Of a stretch of 44,314 bases of DNA, positions 34,117 to 42,565 are shown piece after piece. The DNA comes from an uncultured Lachnospiraceae bacterium (GTDB taxonomy: Bacteria > Bacillota > Clostridia > Lachnospirales > Lachnospiraceae). The stretch lies in NCBI GenBank assembly GCA_946631935.1, contig CAMPAP010000098.1, positions 1 through 44,314 of the forward strand, read 5' to 3'. The notes below the pieces were generated by a model. The model saw only the letters and a program-made list of their open reading frames with translations, was not told the origin of the DNA and made no database searches. Each line of letters opens with the position of its first letter. Within the stretch, counting starts at the first letter, position 1. The position numbers and the translations under genes are program-made.

Positions 34117-35228
34117 CAATCATCACCATAGAGCAGCTCAAGCATTATGGCTGCATCTTCCTGATATATAACTGTTGTGGACTCGTCAGTCTTTTCTTCA
34201 AACAGTTCTCCCGGCTTATTGCCGTCTGCAATCTTCACGGCTGTCTGTATGGTATCAAAACCGATGGAATAACAGTCCTGAACCCCAAGACAATATATTA
34301 CTCCGTCTTTAAGATAATGCAGTGCCTCCCGGTCATGGTCCATACCGACGATAACGGTACTGCTTCCTTTTTGTGTCACTGCTCTTGCAGCACCGACGGG
34401 ATTACTCATGTTGCAGCATATGATACCGTCAAGATCGGGGTTGTCCTCAAGTATCTTCATGGTAAGATCATATGCAATATCAACGGAATCATTATCATAT
34501 TCTACGGCAACAATTTCCATATCAGGATATTTTGCGATGGTATCTTTTGCTCCTCTTGCCCTGTCTTCATGACACGGAGCTCCGACACTTCCCACCAAAA
34601 TGGCCACTTTTCCTTTGTACTCAAGTTTTTTGCATAAGCTTTCCGTCAGGTCCGCACCGTCTTCATAGTTATGCGTATTTCCCACGTACGCGATCCTCTT
34701 GCATCCGGGTGCCGCATCCGAACTTGAAAAAGTCATAACCTTGATACCGGAATCGATCATCTCATCAAGCACAGGCGAGATCACAGCTTCATCCGCAACA
34801 TCGACTCCGATCACATCAAAATCTCTCCCGCCGGCTTCGCGAAGTCTCATTGTCTGGTCTTCTGCAGATGCCGAATCGGGAGCCATGTATTCATATGTGA
34901 TCTTTACACCTCTGTCAAGATACTGTCTCTGTGCATCTTCCATGCCAAGAGCCACAGCATCCCACCAGGGGTGGACTATCTTATATGTAAAATAGAAATT
35001 ATAATGATCCTTTTGGGGAACATATGAATCAAGCTCATGATCAAAGTCAACCGCACTGCTTACTTCAGGAACAGATGAAGCTGCCGCATCACCATAATCT
35101 TCCTGAACGGAAGGATCCGCAAATTCTCCAATCCTGCCTCCCGAAGAAGCATAAGAACAGGAAGACAAAACAAGGGTCATTGCAAGCGACACGGGTAATA
35201 TGCAGTTTTTTCCAAAAAAACTTCGCAT
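34116..35228 (-). CDS. Lipoprotein sugar-binding protein (LacI/ribose-binding type)
   Basis: A 370-residue periplasmic-binding-protein type I. The N-terminus is a lipoprotein signal peptide ending in LVLSSCS, so the mature protein is membrane-tethered outside. The fold is visible in HPWWDAVALGMEDAQRQYLD, DFDVIGVDVADEAVISPVLD, GKVAILVGSVGAPCHEDRARGA cut by its cysteine, and DGIICCNMSNPVGAARAV. GGAGG lies eight bases before the ATG at 35228; a TTG two codons earlier is less likely. No ABC permease or ATPase is nearby. Its gene overlaps the GGDEF sensor gene by one base, which argues for a signalling co-receptor, as in LuxP-LuxQ (inference). Confidence 0.88.
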   Translation of the reverse strand: MRSFFGKNCILPVSLAMTLVLSSCSYASSGGRIGEFADPSVQEDYGDAAASSVPEVSSAVDFDHELDSYVPQKDHYNFYFTYKIVHPWWDAVALGMEDAQRQYLDRGVKITYEYMAPDSASAEDQTMRLREAGGRDFDVIGVDVADEAVISPVLDEMIDSGIKVMTFSSSDAAPGCKRIAYVGNTHNYEDGADLTESLCKKLEYKGKVAILVGSVGAPCHEDRARGAKDTIAKYPDMEIVAVEYDNDSVDIAYDLTMKILEDNPDLDGIICCNMSNPVGAARAVTQKGSSTVIVGMDHDREALHYLKDGVIYCLGVQDCYSIGFDTIQTAVKIADGNKPGELFEEKTDESTTVIYQEDAAIMLELLYGDD

Positions 35229-35320
35229 TATCAAAACCTCCGGATCATAAAAAGATCAAATCGCGGTTTTCAGTATTTATCAGAGTTCATCCTCGCGCTG
35301 AATCGTGGATATAATGGCAA

Positions 35321-35366
35321 AACGTGACCCGTCAAGACGATACGTTCCGCCTCTGTCAGTCACGTT
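35321..35366 (-). ncRNA. Nested hairpin in the leader of the binding-protein/GGDEF unit
   Basis: On the minus strand AACGTGAC (35366-35359) pairs with GTCACGTT (35328-35321); inside, GAGGCG (35353-35348) pairs with CGTCTT (35339-35334) using G-U pairs, leaving a symmetric five-base internal loop (TGACA against GACGG) and an eight-base terminal loop. It starts just after the predicted transcription start and lies about 95 bases before the ATG. It does not match the cyclic-di-GMP-I or -II riboswitch consensus that I know. It may be a regulatory leader or only a DNA dyad for a repressor. Confidence 0.4.
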
Positions 35367-35388
35367 ATCTACATGTCGTTCGTATATT

Positions 35389-35417
35389 TTATCACAAAAT
35401 AAAGAATCTATCATCAA
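35389..35417 (-). promoter_or_regulatory. Possible promoter of the binding-protein/GGDEF unit
   Basis: TTGATG (35412-35417) and TGATAA (35389-35394) with a 17-base spacer on the minus strand; shifting by one base gives GATAAA preceded by a TG. The predicted start falls near the outer stem of the leader hairpin. Confidence 0.4.
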
Positions 35418-35577
35418 CTCCGGTGAAGGGATCGCAAATCCCTGTAAGTAAACCAAAAATCAAATGAAAAAGAGAATATGACGGAAACGTATCATGCCGG
35501 GATATCTGTACATTTCCTTCCAAATATGGGAATATATCAACAAAAATTCCTAAACAAAGTCCGAAAAGGAGATATAT

Positions 35578-36519
35578 ATGCAGACACCTGTGAATATAAA
35601 TGCATCTGAAGGCGCAAAAAAACTGTTAAACTATCTGTCAGAAACAGCAGGGAAAGCCATCATAACAGGCCAGCACACTCAGACTGTGCCCATGGAAGAG
35701 ATCGGTCATATTTATTCGATAACAGGAAAAAAGCCGAAACTCCGGGGATTTGAACTGTTAGGTTATTCTCCGAACATCAATTATAAGGATGCATCGGAAG
35801 AATGCCTTACAGAGGTATATGAGAATCAGGGAACCTTACAGACTGCCATGGAATGGGCCGAAGAATCTGATGGCATCCTGACCTTCTCCTTTCACTGGTT
35901 CTCTCCTCTCGGCGGACGCGATAAAAGCTTCTATGCAGTGAACACGGATTTTGACGCATCAAAAGTCCTTATAGAAGGGTCTCCGGAAAGAGAAGCTTTC
36001 TTCCATGACATGAAGGTAATAGCGGACCTCCTGATACCTTTTTACGAAAAGGACATTCCCATTCTGTGGCGTCCTTTTCATGAATCTGACGGTGATTGGT
36101 TCTGGTGGGGGGCAAAGGGGCCGGGAATTGCAAAGGAACTGTATATACTGATGTATCACTATTTTACGGACATATGCCATCTGAATAATCTGTTGTGGGT
36201 ATGGAATTGCAGACTTAAGGAGGGATACCCCGGTGATGAATATGTTGATGTCATATCCGCAGACATCTACCTGAGTGAATATGCCTCCACCGACTACAGG
36301 GATGAGTATCTGAAACTGATCAATGCAACAACCGCAAAAAAAGTAGCCGCACTTGCCGAAGTGGGCTACCTTCCTGATATTGAAATACTTGAAAAAAATC
36401 ATACTCCCTGGGCTTACTATATGACATGGTCCAAGGAATTTTGCATCGGCGAAAAGTATAACAGCGATGAGCAGCTTCGCAAAATGTACGAAAGCCCATA
36501 TGCCATTACCTGTCCGTAG
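35578..36519 (+). CDS. GH26 family glycosidase (beta-mannanase type), no signal peptide
   Basis: The only complete plus-strand gene. The 313-residue protein matches GH26: TGQHTQT near 30-36, TFSFHWFSPLGG at 102-113, the acid/base Glu169 in WRPFHESDGDWFWWG and the nucleophile Glu261 in AALAEVGYLPD. Family members mostly cleave beta-1,4-mannans, so mannan-derived oligosaccharides are the likely substrate. There is no signal peptide, membrane helix or carbohydrate-binding module, so it probably acts in the cytoplasm on imported oligosaccharides. AAGGAG lies seven bases before the ATG. It diverges from the sugar-binding/GGDEF pair and converges with a PAS-GGDEF gene only nine bases away, with no terminator between. 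Confidence 0.92.
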   Translation: MQTPVNINASEGAKKLLNYLSETAGKAIITGQHTQTVPMEEIGHIYSITGKKPKLRGFELLGYSPNINYKDASEECLTEVYENQGTLQTAMEWAEESDGILTFSFHWFSPLGGRDKSFYAVNTDFDASKVLIEGSPEREAFFHDMKVIADLLIPFYEKDIPILWRPFHESDGDWFWWGAKGPGIAKELYILMYHYFTDICHLNNLLWVWNCRLKEGYPGDEYVDVISADIYLSEYASTDYRDEYLKLINATTAKKVAALAEVGYLPDIEILEKNHTPWAYYMTWSKEFCIGEKYNSDEQLRKMYESPYAITCP

Positions 36520-36528
36520 GCCATGCAA

Positions 36529-37995
36529 CTACAGCGCTATCAGTGTATATGTGTCACGGGTCTTTTTGGATTCGTAAAGCGCCTTGTCCGCAGTCTCTAT
36601 CAGGTCATTCACAAGAGCCGTTCCGTATGCCGCACCAAAACTCATTGTAGTCTTTACTTCCTGACTGCTTTCAATATCTATCTTCCTCATTTCAGATATA
36701 ATCTTTAAAAGCTTCTTCTCAAGATTTTCCTTTGTGATATTGAAAAATACCATCATGAATTCATCGCCGCCGTAACGGATGACCACGTCTTCTTTTCTGA
36801 CAGACTGTTCAAGCGTTTCGGCAACCTTCCTGATGGCTATGTCACCGCACTGATGTCCGGCAGTGTCATTGATCTCCTTAAACTTGTCTATATCAGCCAT
36901 GACTACTGCCTGGCAGGGTTCGTATATAAGCTTTTCATCAAGGAATCTTCTGTTGCGGATCTTTGACAGGGAATCCGTATAGATCTCGGTTTCAAATTCG
37001 GATATCTTTTTCTGCTGTGCAAGGTTCTGAAGCTTGGCTTCCGTGGTATCCTGACAGCCGTATACGATATGGGCAAGGCTTCCGTCATCATTTCTGTCCC
37101 CCACCATAAAGATACCTTCAAACCACCGGTGCGCACTTTCACTGTAAAATTCCATACTTGTTGTTCCGTGTTCATTAATTGCAGCAAGGATCTTCTCTTT
37201 ATCAAGCCATTCGTTCAATCCCTCACGGAAGCTTTCTGCAACGGAAGAAGAAACATTATTTTTAAGAAACTGAATTGCATCGGGATCTTTGGGAACCATT
37301 TCAACATATTTATTGGTGCTTATCATGCGGTAACTCATGTCGGTAACATCAATGAACATGGAAAAATTGAATATCTTTCCGATGGCCTCAATGATCTTTA
37401 AATACTCCTCAAGTTCCTGCTGGGCGGTAATATCACGATAGCAACCCATATATATTTCCAAAGAGCCGTCATCGGGACGCCTGATAAATCTTCCCGCTCC
37501 TGTGACCCAGATGATACTGCCGTCTTTTTTCTGCATACGATATGTAGCATGGGTGATATCCGGAAGCTCCCTGTGGATCCGGACCGAATCCCAAAAGAGC
37601 TTAACTATGGCATCTTTTTCTTCAGGCACCAAAGTCTTTACCCAGCTGTCAAATTCATTCGGCAGATCTTCCAGTCCGTCATAACCCAGCATCTGTCTTG
37701 TTTCGTCATTAAACTCGAAACTGAGCATGTTCTCGTTTCTGTCAAAGGTGCAGAAATACATACCGGCTTTAAGGCCTTTTGCAAACATATCCTCCCTGTA
37801 CTTTGCGGTCCGGTATTTACTGTTTGCTTCATCTATCCTTCTGTTGCACTCGGTTAATACTTCCCGCATTTCCGCAGGATACTGCGATATGTCAAAAAGA
37901 GGGGTAAGATCATCCACGGCAAGGCCCGTTTCGGCATTAAACTTTCCTACACCGCTATCAATGCTGTCCGCAGCTGTTTTTTTATCCACGATCAC
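36529..37995 (-). CDS. Cytosolic PAS-PAS diguanylate cyclase
   Basis: A 488-residue protein without membrane helices. After about 70 N-terminal helical residues come a PAS/PAC module (FCTFDRNENMLSFEFNDETR and YRMQKKDGSIIWVTGAGRF, ending YRDITAQQELEEYLK near 197), a second PAS-like module ending GCQDTTEAKLQ, and a GGDEF domain with TDSLSKIRNRRFLDEK, ADIDKFKEINDTAGHQCGD and RYGGDEF (GGDEF at 409-413). Here an RxxD inhibitory site is present (RKED five residues before the motif), so product feedback is expected. The start is GTG (37993-37995) with AAGGAG five bases upstream. It ends nine bases from the GH26 stop and follows the alpha/beta hydrolase gene by 26 bases. Confidence 0.93.
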   Translation of the reverse strand: MIVDKKTAADSIDSGVGKFNAETGLAVDDLTPLFDISQYPAEMREVLTECNRRIDEANSKYRTAKYREDMFAKGLKAGMYFCTFDRNENMLSFEFNDETRQMLGYDGLEDLPNEFDSWVKTLVPEEKDAIVKLFWDSVRIHRELPDITHATYRMQKKDGSIIWVTGAGRFIRRPDDGSLEIYMGCYRDITAQQELEEYLKIIEAIGKIFNFSMFIDVTDMSYRMISTNKYVEMVPKDPDAIQFLKNNVSSSVAESFREGLNEWLDKEKILAAINEHGTTSMEFYSESAHRWFEGIFMVGDRNDDGSLAHIVYGCQDTTEAKLQNLAQQKKISEFETEIYTDSLSKIRNRRFLDEKLIYEPCQAVVMADIDKFKEINDTAGHQCGDIAIRKVAETLEQSVRKEDVVIRYGGDEFMMVFFNITKENLEKKLLKIISEMRKIDIESSQEVKTTMSFGAAYGTALVNDLIETADKALYESKKTRDTYTLIAL

Positions 37996-38021
37996 TTATT
38001 CTCCTTTATTTAACATCGTAT

Positions 38022-39353
38022 TTAAATAAATCGAATCATATTTCGCAAAAATCCGACAACAGAATCCATTATATCATCATTTTTTGAACATTCTATTACT
38101 GAATCCATAAATGTTCGAAAATCATCAGGATATTCAAATTCATAATACTCTGGGAGAATGACCCCTTCCACTACAGTCCCCGGAACGGCAAGCTTTGCAG
38201 GGGCTCTTTCTGAAGCGCCCTCAGGAGTAGCAGGCTTTGAAGAAGTCCCCTGTGCTTCACCTGTTTTTTCAATGGAACGGTCATAAAAATCCAAAAATCC
38301 CGAAAACAAATCTTCATCAAGTCTGTGACTCCATCTTGCGTGATCAAGGTTTTCGGTGATATAGGCAGCTTTGTCTGCTTTGAATCTTTCCATATTTTCT
38401 TTTGCAAGATAATCATAATCCAGGGTTTCAAGCCACTTATCAAAATCCGCATTAAACTCATCTTTATAAGTATTGTCGGGATCATTAAAGATATCATTAT
38501 GACCCCTGTCTTCAAATCTTATGAAAGTAAACCTTGGATCTTCTGCGTACTTTTTATAATATTTATCAAGTCCGTACTCTATACCTATCACGCCATCATC
38601 GGCACTGTGCACGATCATCACAGGAGCATCCGTTGAGTCAAACCCGTCCATTGCGGTATTTTCCGCATACTTGCCGTATTTGATATGCTCATAAATACTG
38701 ATGCAGGGTCTCATTGCGTAGATAACATTTCCCGCAACATCCTTTCCGCCAGATTCAAACATATCCGGAGAACTGTTAAAACCGGAGCATTCAATGACCG
38801 CACTGACCTCAGGATGGTAGGTCAGAACGGAGCTTACACTGTATCCTCCCCAGCTGTGTCCAAAAAGCACAATCGGAAGATCCGGAATCTCATGGCAGTT
38901 TTCCACAAAAGAAATTGCATGGTCAAGGTCTATCACTCCCTGAGGAACACCCCCAAGGCTTTCTCCTTCGCTTTTATCCATTGCGGTAGCATCATATGCA
39001 AAGACCAGATACCCGTTCCCGGCAAAATAATCCGCTACATCCATATAAGAATTATGACCGGCGCCAAATCCGTGGGCTATGATAACTATCCCATGCACTT
39101 CTCTGCATTTACTGTAAAGATAACCCGCAAGATTTTGTCCCTTGTCGGAAGTAAAGGAATATTCCTTACACTCAAGTCCTTCAAAATCGCTTACACGAAG
39201 CATTAAAGGCTCGTAGCTGTCTGCGCTTATATTGATATTATCATCATAAAGCTTTATGCAAAGAGCCATCCAACAGGTGATCAAGAGCAGAATGATGCTG
39301 ATCACAACTACGAGAACTATCTTCTTTTTTTTCTTTTTCCCATTAACGGCCAT
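38022..39353 (-). CDS. Membrane-anchored alpha/beta hydrolase
   Basis: A 443-residue protein with a lysine-rich start and one membrane helix (about 12-33), the rest probably outside. The alpha/beta hydrolase fold shows the oxyanion region HGFGAGHNS near 94-102, nucleophile Ser167 in GHSWGG, an acid in VHSADDGVIG near 253-262 and the catalytic His in RGHND near 289. Substrate is unknown; an esterase or peptidase of the serine-aminopeptidase S33 type is plausible. A Pro/Ala-rich linker (SSKPATPEGASERAPAKLA) leads to a C-terminal segment of unknown role. It has its own consensus promoter and may extend into the PAS-GGDEF gene. Confidence 0.88.
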   Translation of the reverse strand: MAVNGKKKKKKIVLVVVISIILLLITCWMALCIKLYDDNINISADSYEPLMLRVSDFEGLECKEYSFTSDKGQNLAGYLYSKCREVHGIVIIAHGFGAGHNSYMDVADYFAGNGYLVFAYDATAMDKSEGESLGGVPQGVIDLDHAISFVENCHEIPDLPIVLFGHSWGGYSVSSVLTYHPEVSAVIECSGFNSSPDMFESGGKDVAGNVIYAMRPCISIYEHIKYGKYAENTAMDGFDSTDAPVMIVHSADDGVIGIEYGLDKYYKKYAEDPRFTFIRFEDRGHNDIFNDPDNTYKDEFNADFDKWLETLDYDYLAKENMERFKADKAAYITENLDHARWSHRLDEDLFSGFLDFYDRSIEKTGEAQGTSSKPATPEGASERAPAKLAVPGTVVEGVILPEYYEFEYPDDFRTFMDSVIECSKNDDIMDSVVGFLRNMIRFI

Positions 39354-39411
39354 TACACCATAACTCCCTTACTAAATGAGCCCCGTGTTAAGGGCGCGGG
39401 ACAGAAAAATT

Positions 39412-39440
39412 ATTATATTTTTCACATATAAGGTCTGCAA
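39412..39440 (-). promoter_or_regulatory. Sigma-A promoter of the alpha/beta hydrolase gene
   Basis: TTGCAG (39435-39440) and TATAAT (39412-39417) with a 17-base spacer on the minus strand; the leader is about 50 bases and contains a CCCG/CGGG hairpin. Confidence 0.75.
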
Positions 39441-39454
39441 AAGAACCGGTATTA

Positions 39455-40432
39455 TTATTTATCTTTGGGAGTCAGTCCCCCGTATATTGTGGGAAGCCCC
39501 ATGTAATTTGCTCCGACACCGCCAAATTCGACGTTGTACCATTTACCGTCATATTCAGCCACATTCATATACATAATATAATCTTCGCCGTCTATTTCAA
39601 GCTTCATCTGTATACTTTTAAGATCATCAGCATTCATTAATTTTTTTTGCCGTTTCATCCCCATCTTAAATGCATCGGTATCGTCACCGTCGTATTCCAT
39701 AACCTTTACCACCTCAATGGTGTCAAGTTTTGGATCGGCCTCGAGAAAATCTCCGATATCAATATCATCAAGGCGCAACACAAGTCCTGAGTTGATCATA
39801 TCCGCAAACTCGCTGAATTCTTCCTGAGAGTACAGAGAAAGCAGATACTGCCTGTATATTCCGGTTACGATATAAGATCTTCTGTTCTCGACATTTAACT
39901 GCCTCGCCATATCCGATTCTCTTGTAAGCCATCCGTTGGATACTCCGAATGAACCATTAAATGGCATATATGTTCCCATTTCCTTATAGTACTTTTCGAC
40001 ATCGGCATGATCGATAAAAGATTCAACGGCAAAAGTGGAGATCATACCGTCAAAATCACCGTCTTTAAGATAGTCAACATAAGCGGTCACAGCATCCTCC
40101 GGACTGTCATAACCGGCCCCTTCCATGGTTTTACCTCCGCCGGATCCCTGCAATCCCTTTACCGCAAAGACTCCGATCAAAAGTCCCACCACAAGACCTA
40201 TGCCCAAAAACAACAGTCTTACAGGATTTATAAATCCGTTATTGCCTGACCCATCTGAGTCCGTCTTACCGGGAGCAGCGCTCTGAACAGGTGCCGGCTG
40301 GGCGCTTGCCGGCTGAGCAGATGCTGCCTGAGGGTCTGATGATTTATCTGGTGCTTCCACCGGAGCTCCGCACTTTTTGCAAAATGCATATCCTTCGCTT
40401 ATCTCTGATCCGCATTGTGAACAAAATCCCAT
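39455..40432 (-). CDS. Zinc-ribbon single-pass membrane protein of unknown function
   Basis: A 325-residue protein. Residues 4-22 form a zinc ribbon with two CxxC pairs (CSQCG and CKKCG). A repetitive Ala/Pro/Gln/Ser linker follows (ASAQPASAQPAPVQ), then one membrane helix at about 72-92 and an outside domain of about 225 residues. That domain starts with a helical YDSPEDAVTAYVDYLKDGDF resembling the NTF2-like or DUF4878-like domains often attached to such zinc ribbons. Function is unknown; the layout suggests an envelope sensor or anchor. GGAG precedes the ATG, and a promoter lies about 110 bases upstream. Confidence 0.85.
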   Translation of the reverse strand: MGFCSQCGSEISEGYAFCKKCGAPVEAPDKSSDPQAASAQPASAQPAPVQSAAPGKTDSDGSGNNGFINPVRLLFLGIGLVVGLLIGVFAVKGLQGSGGGKTMEGAGYDSPEDAVTAYVDYLKDGDFDGMISTFAVESFIDHADVEKYYKEMGTYMPFNGSFGVSNGWLTRESDMARQLNVENRRSYIVTGIYRQYLLSLYSQEEFSEFADMINSGLVLRLDDIDIGDFLEADPKLDTIEVVKVMEYDGDDTDAFKMGMKRQKKLMNADDLKSIQMKLEIDGEDYIMYMNVAEYDGKWYNVEFGGVGANYMGLPTIYGGLTPKDK

Positions 40433-40540
40433 ATCATTCTCCTTCTACATGTGATCACTTCTTCAAAAGTCCGGAAAAATCAAGTGCTTTTGAATCTCCG
40501 AATCTTTGTTATTCCTTCTTTGATCTGACGGTCTTCATCA

Positions 40541-40570
40541 ATTATATAAAAAAAAACACGCCTGTTTCAA
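40541..40570 (-). promoter_or_regulatory. Sigma-A promoter of the zinc-ribbon protein gene
   Basis: TTGAAA (40565-40570) and TATAAT (40541-40546) with an 18-base spacer on the minus strand. The leader of about 105 bases shows no clear structure. Confidence 0.7.
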
Positions 40571-40651
40571 TTAATATTGTCGGGATGTACCCTGCAGCCA
40601 TAAGTTTAAAACCACTCTACATGCATTTTTACGAAATAACGGTCATATAAA

Positions 40652-41485
40652 TCACAGGTTCAAAACCACGATCTCGGGATGGTTAAAATATCTCGGGGCC
40701 GGCGTGCTCTCTCTTGCAAGACCCCTGCTGACTACAAGGAGCTTTCCGTTTGAAAGGGTATATGTTCCGTTTATGTACTCTGCCATAAATCCCTGATCCG
40801 GTGCAAATAATCCTCTGTTTATAAAAGGGATCCTGAATTGACCAGCGTGGGCATGACCTGAGAGTATCAGATCATAATCATATTTTTCATATTCGTAAAC
40901 TTCCTCAGGACGGTGGGTAAGCAGTATCTTAATATGGTTTTCATTTGTCCCTTCATACGCACTTTGAAGCTGATCCGTCCATTCCTTACGGCTCATATAC
41001 GTTGGGTCATCCACTCCGCAAATATCCAAAGTGACCCCATTTATCTCCGTAGTCACGCACTCTCCTTCAAGTACATTTACGCCTATGCTCTCAAGATACT
41101 GCTTCATTTCACTGACTCTGCCGCTCCAGTATTCATGATTACCCGTCACATAATAACATGGATATTTAGAAACCATATCCTGAAGCAGTTTTTTTGCGTT
41201 TTCATCACCGAGTTTATCATCAAAAATATCGCCTCCCAGCATAAGGACATCCGGATTTTCAGCATCTATCCTTCTGATCAGGCTCTTCTGGTCTTTTCCG
41301 TAAAAACAGGAATGAAGATCAGTCACAAGCACGATCCTGACTCTGTCTCCAGTTTCTTTAGTTATATCCGGTGATATTCTTTCAGTGACCGGATGCCATG
41401 TATAGGCAGACCATGCGGCAAACAGCATGATCACAGTCAAAAACAAAGTTTTTCTTATTCTTTTTTTATTTGCTTCTTTATGCAA
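40652..41485 (-). CDS. Membrane-anchored metallophosphoesterase
   Basis: A calcineurin-like phosphoesterase of the YaeI/YkuE type, 277 residues with one N-terminal helix (about 11-28) placing the domain outside. The five metal motifs are present: VTDLHS near 54-59, GGDIFDD near 79-85, GNHEYW near 115-120, LLTHRPEE near 188-195 and SGHAHAGQF near 208-216. Relatives act on UDP-linked lipids or phosphodiesters; the substrate here is unknown. The start is TTG (41483-41485) with AGGA upstream; no ATG precedes it in frame. It begins six bases after the lipoprotein stop. Confidence 0.9.
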   Translation of the reverse strand: MHKEANKKRIRKTLFLTVIMLFAAWSAYTWHPVTERISPDITKETGDRVRIVLVTDLHSCFYGKDQKSLIRRIDAENPDVLMLGGDIFDDKLGDENAKKLLQDMVSKYPCYYVTGNHEYWSGRVSEMKQYLESIGVNVLEGECVTTEINGVTLDICGVDDPTYMSRKEWTDQLQSAYEGTNENHIKILLTHRPEEVYEYEKYDYDLILSGHAHAGQFRIPFINRGLFAPDQGFMAEYINGTYTLSNGKLLVVSRGLARESTPAPRYFNHPEIVVLNL

Positions 41486-41491
41486 AATATC

Positions 41492-42544
41492 CTACTTTGT
41501 CTCCACACCTACCAGTCCATACCCGTATCTGTTATCCGCTTCTTCTATCGTGACAGATACTGTACGGACTTTACCATCCCGGTCTCCTGAATATTCAGAA
41601 AACACATCATATGTTATGACATAATCACTGCCGCTTTTACTTACATCCGTTACATCAAAATACAGGTCATCAAAGTACTTATAAGTCCTTTCCATGTAGA
41701 TACAGTCGTCATCGGCATCGTAATACACGGCGCATTCTCCGGTATACGAGTCGTCAAGCCTTTGCAACAACCTTCCGGGATCTTCTTCCATGTATATCTC
41801 TCTGACCGCATACTCCCAGTCATCATAGGATATTCTTTCAAGCGAAGTATAAACCTCCTCAGAAGATGATATACCATGAACAAGTTCGATCTTATTCTTA
41901 TCTATGTTAAAAAGAAATCTTCTTACCAGATCAAAATCCGCAGTACTCAGATAATTTCCGGAAGAAGTATTTCCATCGGGTAAAAATTCAGCGCAGCTGC
42001 CAAAGAGAGCCAAAGTCTTGTAAGGTATGCCTTTAACATCCGTTCCGTCGTCAAAATACAAACTGCCATCTTCGAATACAATAGTTCCTATAAGACCTTT
42101 CCCTTCGCTCTGATAAGACGTACGATTTACAAGAAGTCTTCCATCCTCAACTCCCTCGATCATATAGTCATATCGTCCTCTGTCATTAAGCATATATCCC
42201 TGCTTTTCCTGAAGATCATAGACTATTATCAGGGTAGTCACGATACCGCTTCCGGTAAAAAAACTTGAACAAATATCCTCATGACCGTCACCCGTCACAT
42301 CAAACAGACATGAATTGAACATCATAGTCCCCATCAGATGAAGATTGGCATTCACATATGACGAAAACTCCGCCATATCTTCATCAGGGATCGTATCGGT
42401 TGCATTTGGGTATAGTGCCATAGATCCGTCTTCTATGCCTGCAGTCCCTGCATTAGCACCACCATCACCTGCAGGATCAACCGGTCCGCATCCCGCAAAA
42501 AACACAAGCAGGCATAAGAAGGGAACTATTTTGTATTTTTTCAT
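41492..42544 (-). CDS. Putative lipoprotein of unknown function
   Basis: A 350-residue protein with a lipoprotein signal peptide ending in FFAGC (Cys at about 19) and then a flexible Gly/Ala-rich stretch. Near residues 82-90 the segment FDVTGDGHEDICSS has the D-x-T-G-D-G-x-x-D spacing of calcium-binding loops in FG-GAP-type repeats. The rest is rich in aromatic and acidic residues with no family I recognise. It is the middle gene of a three-gene run with a phosphoesterase after it and a duplicated cytosolic protein before it. GGGGGA precedes the ATG. Confidence 0.8.
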   Translation of the reverse strand: MKKYKIVPFLCLLVFFAGCGPVDPAGDGGANAGTAGIEDGSMALYPNATDTIPDEDMAEFSSYVNANLHLMGTMMFNSCLFDVTGDGHEDICSSFFTGSGIVTTLIIVYDLQEKQGYMLNDRGRYDYMIEGVEDGRLLVNRTSYQSEGKGLIGTIVFEDGSLYFDDGTDVKGIPYKTLALFGSCAEFLPDGNTSSGNYLSTADFDLVRRFLFNIDKNKIELVHGISSSEEVYTSLERISYDDWEYAVREIYMEEDPGRLLQRLDDSYTGECAVYYDADDDCIYMERTYKYFDDLYFDVTDVSKSGSDYVITYDVFSEYSGDRDGKVRTVSVTIEEADNRYGYGLVGVETK

Positions 42545-42565
42545 GAAACAATCCCCCTTTATGCA

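Larger units (their letters stand above)
35229..35577. other. Divergent control region between binding protein and GH26 genes
   Basis: About 350 bases without a gene. It carries the leader and a likely promoter of the binding-protein gene and, near 35515-35545, the dyad TTCC-AAATATG-GGAA before the GH26 gene, which could be an operator. A convincing sigma-A promoter for the GH26 gene was not found; TTTCCT with TATCAA after 16 bases is weak. Confidence 0.5.

Noticed and set aside
35229..35577. Cyclic-di-GMP riboswitch upstream of the signalling genes
   Set aside because: The leader forms hairpins, but the conserved cyclic-di-GMP-I and -II sequence blocks were not found on either strand.
35959..36528. 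Minus-strand 189-codon frame opposite the GH26 gene
   Set aside because: The plus-strand frame has intact GH26 catalytic motifs and a strong ribosome-binding site; the antisense frame has neither.
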